From an uncultured Alphaproteobacteria bacterium (GTDB lineage Bacteria > Pseudomonadota > Alphaproteobacteria > VGEJ01), in contig CAJWJK010000001.1 in NCBI GenBank assembly GCA_913041535.1, positions 124,001 to 188,000 of the forward strand: DNA of 64,000 nucleotides. The letters run 5' to 3'. The translations under genes were made by a program, and so were the position numbers. The notes beneath the pieces are model-generated. The model ran no database searches, was not told where the DNA came from, and was given only the letters and a program-made list of their open reading frames with translations. Positions 50,726 to 59,071 of the stretch are shown here, piece after piece (within the stretch, counting starts at the first letter, position 1; each line of letters opens with the position of its first letter).

Positions 50726-51643
50726 ATGGTTGAAACTAAATTCTTAGATGATTTCATCCTTCAGTCCTCCACTGGGAACCTAAAAACAAAACACCTTTAT
50801 CCCCAAGAAGTACAAGATTTACAGATAAAAGTATCTTTCGGTATGGGCACCCCTACCCATGTTCCTTGGATCTCCTTTTTGGGTCCTGGAATGTCTACAA
50901 GTAATGGTTACTACCCCGTTTATCTATTTTATAAAAAAGAAAATATTCTCGTTCTTGCGTATGGGATAAGTGAAACATTTATTCCAGAAGATACATGGAC
51001 ATATGAAATTCATAATTCATCCCAAAAGATTTCGGATTTTATAGATAACCCTTTTAGGTATGGAGACTCGTATGTTTATAAATATTACGTGCCAAAGATT
51101 GAAAATGACTCGGTACGTTATTTTGTTGATGAACAGGAAGTCGATGCAAAAATAATCTCCAATGATTTAGAATCTCTATTAAACAATTATAAGACTTTCT
51201 TGGATATCGCTGTAAAGGATGAGAGTTCCGACCTGAGCAAAGGTCTTTTTTATATGGAGCAGCAACTCGAAGATTTTATAATTGAAAATTGGGATAACAC
51301 GGAGTTTGGAAAAAAATATGACCTTATCTTCGAAGATGGTGAACTCAAAAGTCAACAGTACAGAACCAGTATAGGAAATATAGATATCCTGGCAGTAGAT
51401 AAGGTCTCAAAAGATTACGCAGTGATTGAGTTAAAAAGGAACCAGACCAGTGACGATACAATAGGTCAGGTTACCAGATACATGGGATGGGTCTTAGAAC
51501 ATCTTCAGAACGAAAATGTAAGGGGCGTAATTGTTGCTGGAAAGTTTGATAACAAATTATTTTACGCACAAAAAGTGATCAAAAACGTAGAAGTTTTCCT
51601 TTACGAAGTGGGTTTTCGACTTAACGAATATAAAAAGAACTAG
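50726..51643 (+). CDS. Predicted modification-dependent restriction nuclease: McrB-like N-terminal (DUF3578-type) domain fused to NucS/DUF91-like PD-(D/E)XK domain
   Basis: N-terminal region FGMGTPTHVPWISFLGPGMSTSNGYYPVYLFYKKENILVLAYGISET. C-terminal SIGNIDILAVD...YAVIELKRNQTSDDTIGQVTRYMGWV (GxxD, ExK, downstream Q) as in NucS. Shine-Dalgarno AAGGGGG inside the left inverted repeat. Confidence 0.7.
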   Translation: MVETKFLDDFILQSSTGNLKTKHLYPQEVQDLQIKVSFGMGTPTHVPWISFLGPGMSTSNGYYPVYLFYKKENILVLAYGISETFIPEDTWTYEIHNSSQKISDFIDNPFRYGDSYVYKYYVPKIENDSVRYFVDEQEVDAKIISNDLESLLNNYKTFLDIAVKDESSDLSKGLFYMEQQLEDFIIENWDNTEFGKKYDLIFEDGELKSQQYRTSIGNIDILAVDKVSKDYAVIELKRNQTSDDTIGQVTRYMGWVLEHLQNENVRGVIVAGKFDNKLFYAQKVIKNVEVFLYEVGFRLNEYKKN

Positions 51644-51940
51644 ACCTGATTAATGAGAGTCATATCCAAAAACCAGAGATCAAAATTAGATATCGTCATT
51701 TGACACCCTTTGGATATCCGTTGGTCACGAAGACGTCTCTTTTTGATAATTGAGTGTATATGGGAAGAACCAAATGTCTTCCCTCTCGCTGACTTGTATC
51801 CATTATCGTTCAACCATCTTGCGATCTTTTCTAACGTCCAACCTTTGTCTCTAAGGTCTGAGACCGTATCGTAAAGAAATTGTTGATGATTGGAGTAGGG
51901 TGCAACCCACAGATTTGAGGTGCGCAGATCTACGTCGAAG
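51640..51940 (-). CDS. Small protein with helix-turn-helix/recombinase-like motif (ORF 51640-52041; true N-terminus uncertain)
   Basis: LRDKGWTLEKIARWLNDNGYKSARGKTFGSSHIHSIIKKRRLRDQRISK resembles low-complexity 'RGKxF' recombinase-associated motifs. The N-terminal extension reads across the repeats. Confidence 0.5.
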
Positions 51941-51949
51941 GTAAAATAG

Positions 51950-52303
51950 GTGATGATGTCGCTTGAGTACCCCCTTACACCGGTATTCTGTGACCGTGGA
52001 ATAGTGGGGTTCGGTGGTAAGTCATCCACGGAATCCAACACAGAAGTTTACCTAACATTCCATTTGAAAATCCGTGCCTCACATCTGAATGCTCAGACTT
52101 ACTCTCAATATCAGCAATTTCTATACCAAGAGATCACCGATTTTAGAAAGATGGGTTGGACGTTCACAATAATTTCAGAACGACTCAAAAGTGAAAATAT
52201 AGAACGAATTGGTATACCCGAAGACATAAGAATTAATGTTACTAAGGGAATGATAAAGTATCTTGAGAGGCATAGAAGGTCTCTAGAGAAATTGACCAAC
52301 TAG
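51950..52303 (+). CDS. Small hypothetical protein, divergent paralogue of the 51640 minus-strand ORF (start uncertain)
   Basis: EVYLTFHLKIRASHLNAQTYSQYQQFLYQEITDFRKMGWTFTIISERL aligns without gaps to YFTFDVDLRTSNLWVAPYSNHQQFLYDTVSDLRDKGWTLEKIARWL. Confidence 0.5.
   Translation: MMMSLEYPLTPVFCDRGIVGFGGKSSTESNTEVYLTFHLKIRASHLNAQTYSQYQQFLYQEITDFRKMGWTFTIISERLKSENIERIGIPEDIRINVTKGMIKYLERHRRSLEKLTN
51966..51979 (-). repeat. Terminal inverted repeat, right
   Basis: AGTACCCCCTTACA, exact reverse complement of 50708-50721. Confidence 0.75.
51990..52005 (+). repeat. Direct repeat copy 2 of glmS 3' end (candidate attR)
   Basis: GTGACCGTGGAATAGT. Confidence 0.75.
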
Positions 52304-52383
52304 CCAAGTTTATGGAAGATGCTAGATAACAGGTTAAAGAAAACATACCGAGAGTGAACTCGACTTTAAATAGGGAGAAACCG

Positions 52384-52830
52384 ATGGCGCACACAGGTTC
52401 ATGTCACTGCAAGAAAGTTAAATTTGAAAGCAATTTGGCACCAATGTTGGTGTTTCAGTGTAATTGTAGTAGTTGTCGACGATTTACAGGCTCAATAGGA
52501 GTTCGGGCCATGTATGCTTCAGATGAAGTCGAGTGGACAGGCGAGGTCAGTGAGTATGCGTACCAGGGTGGAAGCGGGGGGAATATTTACACCCAGAATT
52601 GTCCTAACTGTCATACCTGTACGTACGCTACATTGGACCTTATGGATGGTATTACAATTATTCCTATTGGAATGTTTGATGAATCACACACACTGATTCC
52701 TAAATTGGAAATATGGACCAGTGCGAAACTCGGTTGGCTGAAAGACGACGGTTGTATTGAAAATCGCGTACCGGATATGGGAGTCCAAGAACGTCTTCTG
52801 CAACTTCTAGAGGCCCTAGAAAATAGATAG
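52384..52830 (+). CDS. GFA family protein (Mss4-fold zinc protein)
   Basis: GSCHCKKVKFESNLAPMLVFQCNCSSCRRFTGSIGVRAMYAS...NCPNCHT cysteine pattern; likely ATG at 52384. Confidence 0.88.
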   Translation: MAHTGSCHCKKVKFESNLAPMLVFQCNCSSCRRFTGSIGVRAMYASDEVEWTGEVSEYAYQGGSGGNIYTQNCPNCHTCTYATLDLMDGITIIPIGMFDESHTLIPKLEIWTSAKLGWLKDDGCIENRVPDMGVQERLLQLLEALENR

Positions 52831-53412
52831 GAACTAGTTAAAAAAACCTTGAAGGCTACAGGCCGCCATCGGGGATCTCGATCAGCCTATGCCAATGGGG
52901 GGACATGCAAGCGACGTCAGAACCGACTGGTAGTGGCAAGGCTTATTAAAACAACACTAGCGGTATTGGGGTAGGCGGTATTCAGATCCATTCGTTGGAG
53001 TTTAATCGGTCATGGATAAGTAAATACAATGAAATTTATGTTAGTAGTTGTCATTACGATGGGCGGTCCAGTAATCGGAAAAGATGAGTTGACTCTTGAA
53101 TTGAGGATTCCCCAGGCAAGCGAAGTGGAATGTTTAAAAAGCGCAGATACCTTCAAGTTCGCTTTACCAGTGATTTCTATGGATACGAGATGCGAACCTA
53201 GAAAGGTAGGCGAGGAACCATCAATTGAAACTGTATAACGAAGAGGCCTGCATGCGATTTAGGTTGGTGGTTTTATTCTGGTACAACTTACCAGATATCT
53301 TGGAAAGCAAGGTGTTGGGAAGGCTTTCCATGAGAAACAAGCCCCTCATGGTTGAGTAGGACAGTAACATACAAATTGCATCTCTCATGTTGGAGGGTGA
53401 TACAGGAGGTCA

Positions 53413-54258
53413 ATGGCGTTAAATATGGAATATGTAAGTGCAGAAATAGCATTTATCGCTGAGAATGGTGACTCGGCGGCTTCTTATATCTATCCTAAGT
53501 CCAGTGGCAGGGAGATCAAGCGGCCTATTAATGAAAAAAAGGTTGTTCGGGTTCATGACACGCGCCGATTAGAAGTACCGTCAACCCTGGAAGTCAATGG
53601 GTTTCAACTTCTTAATTTTCCAACACGGATAACTGATTTTTACGACGAAAGGGATATTGCAGAGAATTACTATAAGGAAGCAATTGATCTTCTTAAAGAG
53701 GTTACAGGAGCTGCTGAGGTATTTGTTTTTGATCATACTTATCGCAGTGAAGTGCGGGCTAATGCGGGTCAGCCGGGTGTTCGGTTGCCTGCCGAATTTG
53801 CACATGTGGATTATACGCCGAGCTCAGGCCCGCGCCGTTCCCTAGAGATTTTGCGCGAGATGAATCAACGCGAATATATACAGCATCGGATGGCTCTAGT
53901 TAATGTTTGGCGTCCCATAATTGGTCCCGTGTATGATTGTCCGCTTGCCATATGTGATCCAAGAACATCTTCGGAAGAGGATTTTGTTCAAACAGACATT
54001 TATCATTTCAATGAAGATGATCTGGAAACACCGGCGATTAGCGGACAGATATATTCGTTACGACACAATGCCTCTCAACGCTGGTATTACTGTTCTGAAA
54101 TGAGAACCGAGGAAGTGTTTTTGCTCCGAAACTGGGACTCGGGTGTATCTGATCATAGCTGTTATGCTGCACATACAAGCTTTAAAAATCCGATAGTCCC
54201 GCCCCAAAGCAAGCCCAGAGAGAGCATCGAATTGCGCACTCTCCTCATTTTTCCATAG
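53413..54258 (+). CDS. CmcJ/NvfI-family oxygenase-like protein
   Basis: VRVHDTRRL, GFQLLNFPTRITDFYDERDIAENYYKEAIDLLKEVTGAAEVFVFDHTYRS, AEFAHVDYTPSSGPRR, MALVNVWRPIIGPVYDCPLAICDPRT. Confidence 0.85.
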   Translation: MALNMEYVSAEIAFIAENGDSAASYIYPKSSGREIKRPINEKKVVRVHDTRRLEVPSTLEVNGFQLLNFPTRITDFYDERDIAENYYKEAIDLLKEVTGAAEVFVFDHTYRSEVRANAGQPGVRLPAEFAHVDYTPSSGPRRSLEILREMNQREYIQHRMALVNVWRPIIGPVYDCPLAICDPRTSSEEDFVQTDIYHFNEDDLETPAISGQIYSLRHNASQRWYYCSEMRTEEVFLLRNWDSGVSDHSCYAAHTSFKNPIVPPQSKPRESIELRTLLIFP

Positions 54259-54317
54259 AAGATCATCTTGTTTTTGGATCAGTTCCCAATAGGGATGAGC
54301 CAGATAATCATTCTCAT

Positions 54318-54689
54318 TCAATCTCCATGAGCTGCTGCCAATTTCTGGGAGTCGTCAAAAACAATGAATTCTTTCTGCAGTCCATCTTCCACGAGAAACA
54401 TATGGACACCATGGGCATTTAAATTATCGGCCGTGTAATGTACATAAACGTGTACACGGCTTTCCTCCGCAACGACATGTAAGACTTCTAGTTTAAAGTT
54501 TGGAAAATCACTTTCTAAATGCGCTAGAAAGTGATCTCTAAACTCGTCAAATCCTTTGTACTCACCTGACCGTTTGTGGTTTCCGTTAACCTTAAACAAT
54601 GCGTTTTTGTGGTTTATCTCTTTTAGACCGACTAAATTCCCTTCAGCAAACATCCGATATCCACTTAGAACAATTTCTTTTGGGGTCAT
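54318..54689 (-). CDS. SnoaL-like / nuclear transport factor 2 family protein
   Basis: SGYRMFAEGNLVGLKEINHKNALFKVNGNHKRSGEYKGFDEFRDHFLAHLESDFPNFKLEVLHVVAEESRVHVYVHYTA. Confidence 0.8.
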   Translation of the reverse strand: MTPKEIVLSGYRMFAEGNLVGLKEINHKNALFKVNGNHKRSGEYKGFDEFRDHFLAHLESDFPNFKLEVLHVVAEESRVHVYVHYTADNLNAHGVHMFLVEDGLQKEFIVFDDSQKLAAAHGD

Positions 54690-54838
54690 GGCTGGGTTCT
54701 TCCCTTTTCTGAGGTCATGGTTGGAACTCCACGGGTGTTCTTTTAACCAATCTGGTAACCATTTGTGTGCGAGAGATGGAAGTTATATAGCGAGTCAAAT
54801 GAATGGTGAGTCTTTTTCTGTCAAAATTTAGTTATCTT

Positions 54839-55159
54839 CTATGCGTTTACCCAATCCCTTATGTCCCATGGCTCATAAAGTGTCCATATATAATCAGTGG
54901 TCGAATTTTCCCTTAATGAGTGAATATCTTGGCGCTCAGCTTCCTCTATGAAGGATTGAAATACGGTTTCGCTGGGAAATTCAACTACAATCATATAGTC
55001 ACGCATTACTTCCCCATGTAAATTGCGAACGGGGTTCCATCCGGAGGATACGACCCTTCCTCCCAAGCCATATATGATCTTTCCCGCTTTTATAGAATAT
55101 TGCCGATAATTCGCCTCCTTGCCTTCAATGATATTAAAAACGTTTAGAGCATAAATCAC
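54839..55159 (-). CDS. DUF1330-like small dimeric alpha-beta barrel protein
   Basis: ALNVFNIIEGKEANYRQYSIKAGKIIYGLGGRVVSSGWNPVRNLHGEVMRDYMIVVEFPSETVFQSFIEEAERQ. Confidence 0.75.
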   Translation of the reverse strand: MIYALNVFNIIEGKEANYRQYSIKAGKIIYGLGGRVVSSGWNPVRNLHGEVMRDYMIVVEFPSETVFQSFIEEAERQDIHSLRENSTTDYIWTLYEPWDIRDWVNA

Positions 55160-55284
55160 GTGACATCTCCATTTCTAGCGTTGTGATCCCTAAACTCGAA
55201 AAAACGAGCGGAGAGCTAATTTAGCATGTGAAATGATACTATGGAGCTGAAAATGCGAATGCATCCTAGCAGGTAAGGCGAATG

Positions 55285-56394
55285 TCAATCCCTGCTGTGG
55301 GAGGAGCCTAAAAAACTACTATTATTTGAGATAGCTCCATCGTCACGCCGAAGGCGTGAACTCTTATGGCGGCCGGATGATAGATCTTCTGCGGTCCAGC
55401 CGAGTTTACCATGATACCCGATACCATAACGAACGATAGCCTCATCGGAAAAGGTACGAAATTCTGGCACATTAAGCCAAACTCGTATAAGAAGTCGTTT
55501 ATGTTTTTCTACTGTTTCTGGGTTGTGTGCGTCACGTCCATGCAAAACTGTGTAGTTATTGCAGAATTGTATATCCCCTTTAACATAAGAAAGTGACAGG
55601 CGAATCCTTTCGGCAATCGTGTCTATTAGCTGGAAAGCTTCTTCATCTCCCGCCGAGAGAGGAGCTTTTTTTGCTACATTGGGTGCGGACATCCATACGC
55701 GATTATAGCGGCACGACAAATTACCGTTGGCGAGGCTGAAAACCGGTACCCGATAACCAGATGTCGCTGTTTCCCCCGCTTTATGTTCGTCCATACGATC
55801 CCATTCATATCCTTTAAACAGCCGGGGCAATAAATCGGGACGGCATTTTAATATCTCGTTGTAGATGGATGCAGAGCTGGCGAGATAACTTCGTGGTTTG
55901 TCAGAGGCCTGTCGAACACAAAGAAGAGTTACAATATCCATCAAATCCACGTGCAGGTGTGACGTGCGGGGCAACCCCACCCCGCGGTTACCCTGATTGG
56001 GTTTAAGAGCTCCGTCAGTAACATAGTGAATCAGTCCACCATCACTATTTTGGGTTATTCCCATGCCGATATGGCAGCACAGCCCGTAATACATTATTGC
56101 GAGTTCTTTAATATCGTGGCTTTCTACGGGGAAACCCCGAAGCAAAGAAAACCCTCGCCCATTTCGCAAATCATCCCCAATCGATTTCAAGGTTGCCGTC
56201 AATGTGGGCAAAGGGAAAGTGTCTGGTCGTAACTCTGTTATATCCAGACCGGTTCGTTTTACTCCGTATAACGCCTGTGTCAAATTCGCGATTTGGTTTG
56301 GTTCCAGTTGATATTCCCAAGATCTATCGGTGTCAAAGTCTGTACCGTACCAGCTACTAGGATCGTCAATAGGTTCAAATATATGTTGGATCAC
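55285..56394 (-). CDS. TauD/TfdA-family Fe(II)/2OG dioxygenase
   Basis: GRGFSLLRGFPVESHDIKELAIMYYGLCCHIG, HLHVDLMDIVTLLCVRQA (HxD), QFCNNYTVLHGRDAH distal His, RLLIRVWLN. Confidence 0.87.
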   Translation of the reverse strand: MIQHIFEPIDDPSSWYGTDFDTDRSWEYQLEPNQIANLTQALYGVKRTGLDITELRPDTFPLPTLTATLKSIGDDLRNGRGFSLLRGFPVESHDIKELAIMYYGLCCHIGMGITQNSDGGLIHYVTDGALKPNQGNRGVGLPRTSHLHVDLMDIVTLLCVRQASDKPRSYLASSASIYNEILKCRPDLLPRLFKGYEWDRMDEHKAGETATSGYRVPVFSLANGNLSCRYNRVWMSAPNVAKKAPLSAGDEEAFQLIDTIAERIRLSLSYVKGDIQFCNNYTVLHGRDAHNPETVEKHKRLLIRVWLNVPEFRTFSDEAIVRYGIGYHGKLGWTAEDLSSGRHKSSRLRRDDGAISNNSSFLGSSHSRD

Positions 56395-56590
56395 AGCTTT
56401 GCCTAAAATATCCGTGCACGATTCAACAGAATTCGTTGGGAAATGCGCCTTAGCACAATGGAAGTAGCAGCTTGTACCAAGTTACAAACTTGGGGGGGGT
56501 GTTAGATAAACCAGATTTAGAATCCTATTTATTTATGTGATTACGTTTTAACACACACTAATACGTTTTTGAATGTGCGTCGAAACAGCG

Positions 56591-57496
56591 TTAACTGGCG
56601 TTCTCCTCGATTGATTCAACGAAACCTTCAATTAGCCCATCTGGTGCGGTGACAACATGCTCCGGACCAGGAAATTTCCCCTGTACAACATCATCAATAA
56701 AGGCACGAAATCCACCAATTCTTTGCACCTGCATTTCCTCTTTCATCTTGTACAGAGAACAGTACTGTTTGGAGTGTCGTGGATAGGGCGGTGGATTGTT
56801 GCCCAGAATATCTTCAGCAAAAAGGAACTGTATGTCTCCTCCACTACCAGCACCTATTGATGAGGTTAATAGGGTGGTCCGCTTACTGATTACAGCAAGA
56901 AGTTCCTCAGGAATGACTTCCACTTCAACAGCGTAGGCACCTGCGTTTTCAATGGCTTTAATTTCTCTATAAATCCATTTTGCCTCATCAAGAGTTTTGC
57001 CGACGGCGCGCAAGCCACCGGTCCAAGTGCTCTTTCTTGGAACTAAACCTGCATGGCCCTGCACCGGCACACCGGCTTCGGTCGCCGCATGGATGAAGCG
57101 CGGACTCCATTGACACATAATAGCGTCAGCGCCAATAGCCATTGCTTTATATGCTATACGGATAGCTTCTGTTTCACTTGCAGCAGCTACAAGGGGAACC
57201 GAAAACGCCATGAAAGTTTTGGGTGCAGCACCTCTGATTGCAACCGCTGGTTCCGGGTGTTCGGGATCAAAACGCACTTTCATTGTATCTATTCCAGCCT
57301 CTTCGGCCGCTGCAGCTTCTTCTGGGGAAAAAGGTACAGTCTCCGTGAGGACTCTAATACCTTTGTTGTCACGGAGGTCCTTCACCGTGAAATTTCGTGT
57401 ACCGTACGAACCCCCAAGGGTCATAATTCTTTTGAGTCCTGAATTTACTGCGTTTCTCGGTGGAATTGATCCATCGCCCGTCGCATGGCTTGCCAT
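56591..57496 (-). CDS. PanB-like (ketopantoate hydroxymethyltransferase superfamily) protein, divergent
   Basis: GADAIMCQWSP, VPVQGHAGLVPR, AVEVEVIPEELLAVISKRTTLLTSSIGAGSGGDIQFLFAEDILG resemble PanB motifs. Confidence 0.75.
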   Translation of the reverse strand: MASHATGDGSIPPRNAVNSGLKRIMTLGGSYGTRNFTVKDLRDNKGIRVLTETVPFSPEEAAAAEEAGIDTMKVRFDPEHPEPAVAIRGAAPKTFMAFSVPLVAAASETEAIRIAYKAMAIGADAIMCQWSPRFIHAATEAGVPVQGHAGLVPRKSTWTGGLRAVGKTLDEAKWIYREIKAIENAGAYAVEVEVIPEELLAVISKRTTLLTSSIGAGSGGDIQFLFAEDILGNNPPPYPRHSKQYCSLYKMKEEMQVQRIGGFRAFIDDVVQGKFPGPEHVVTAPDGLIEGFVESIEENAS

Positions 57497-57601
57497 AAAA
57501 CCCCCATTCTTCCTATTTTAATTTCTAATGAAACTGATCAGCTATCCCAAGTGTTATGCACAGAAGGATTTAATGGTTCACTGAAAATAATCTACCGTAA
57601 T

Positions 57602-58360
57602 TCAACTACGAATTATGAAATCATTTGTGCCGGACTCATCAACGCCACTCATCAGGAACAATGTACGGTCCTCATGGTCGAGCTTAAATTTCTTTTTCTG
57701 TCTAGCTGCAAGTTTGCGGTCAAATGTTGAAGAAGTTGGCATAAATCTCATGGTCATACCCCGTCTGGGATGCGGAGAGGTGTTAGGTTCAGAGCCATGA
57801 ATTATGTATACATCATGCAAGGCCATTTCTCCTGCTTTAAGACAAAGGGAGAATGCTTTTGTCTCATCAAACTCGGACGAAGATAACTCCTGATTCAAAG
57901 TATAGTGTTTGGTATTATTAGTATAGTGACTTTTGGTGCGCCTACTTTTATGTGAACCAGGGATATACTTTAGACATCCATTTTCTTCATTTGTGTCATC
58001 AATAGCTATCCACGCTGTACATGTAGCTAGAGGTCTTATCGGCCAGTATTGACCATCCTGATGCCATGGTGTGGCTTTGCCGTTTATCTCTGGTTTTGCA
58101 AAAAAACTTTGATTCCATATTGCCACGTTGGGCCCAATTAATTGCTTTACACAACCTAATATATCGGGGTTTTTGGCGTACTTTAAAAAATTTAATTCGT
58201 ATTTTAAAAGAGTAGGACAGTAGTCTCGGAACTCTGGGTGAGACAGTAATAGGGCATTGTAATAATGCTTGATTTCATTGAGGGTTTTTTCTGGTAATTT
58301 ATAGTCAATAACTACAAACCCATTTTCATAATAATCATTAACCTGGGACGTTGAAAGCAT
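57602..58360 (-). CDS. Phytanoyl-CoA dioxygenase (PhyH) family protein
   Basis: NGFVVIDYKL, TPWHQDGQYWPIRPLATCTAWIAIDDTNEENGCLKYIPGSHK, DVYIIHGSEPNTSPHPRRGMTMRFMPTS. Confidence 0.92.
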   Translation of the reverse strand: MLSTSQVNDYYENGFVVIDYKLPEKTLNEIKHYYNALLLSHPEFRDYCPTLLKYELNFLKYAKNPDILGCVKQLIGPNVAIWNQSFFAKPEINGKATPWHQDGQYWPIRPLATCTAWIAIDDTNEENGCLKYIPGSHKSRRTKSHYTNNTKHYTLNQELSSSEFDETKAFSLCLKAGEMALHDVYIIHGSEPNTSPHPRRGMTMRFMPTSSTFDRKLAARQKKKFKLDHEDRTLFLMSGVDESGTNDFIIRS

Positions 58361-58857
58361 GACTCTCGTCCAAATTAGTAGTTGTCAGTGTGCAATAATA
58401 ATTTTAGGAACTAACGTGTAATTTATCGATGATGAACCTGCCAACGGGTTGTATTTACAGAATCACTAAATAAAAAATACCAAGAAATAGTGTGGAAGAT
58501 ATATAGAATCTATCTGTATCAGTAGGGGTTACGGAACTATTATACCCCAATCACGACGATACATTAGCAGTATATCCTAAACGGATATAAACGTTAACTG
58601 TGTTTACCATGCAAATGGTAGACTGCATAAATATGGAGGATTTCGGGGTGCTGTATTAGTAGAGGTTGATTCGAAATTTAATTCTATCGTTAAACGTTCA
58701 GCGCAATATTGTAAACAGATAAAGACTATTGTTGTTTCTCACTGGCGTATTTCGGACAAGCCCTAAGCCCATAGATGGTGCTAGTTGATTGTGTGCATGA
58801 TAATACATTACGATTATAAGCTGGGATGCGTGAATAGTGGTATTTTGGGAGGGTTAA

Positions 58858-59049
58858 ATGGCAACATACGAGTGTTCTGAGTGTGGTATGGGTGTAAATG
58901 CTACGTGTGCCAAGTGTGATGCGCCCTTATTGGACGATATTCTGAAACTTGGTGATGGATCAGAGGTGAAAATTTCTAGGTGCCCCAACGATCACGGTAA
59001 GATCAAGTCACCAATGTGTTGCGGATCCGATATGACGTGCTCGGTGTGA
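58858..59049 (+). CDS. Small zinc-ribbon protein
   Basis: MATYECSECGMGVNATCAKCDAPLLDDILKLGDGSEVKISRCPNDHGKIKSPMCCGSDMTCSV; multiple Cys/His pairs. Confidence 0.75.
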   Translation: MATYECSECGMGVNATCAKCDAPLLDDILKLGDGSEVKISRCPNDHGKIKSPMCCGSDMTCSV

Positions 59050-59071
59050 GCGCGGTAAACATGGTGATGGG

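Noticed and set aside
53029-53238. 69-aa ORF with signal-like N-terminus
   Set aside because: Too short, no recognised family and it sits in a stretch that looks decayed; not called as CDS.
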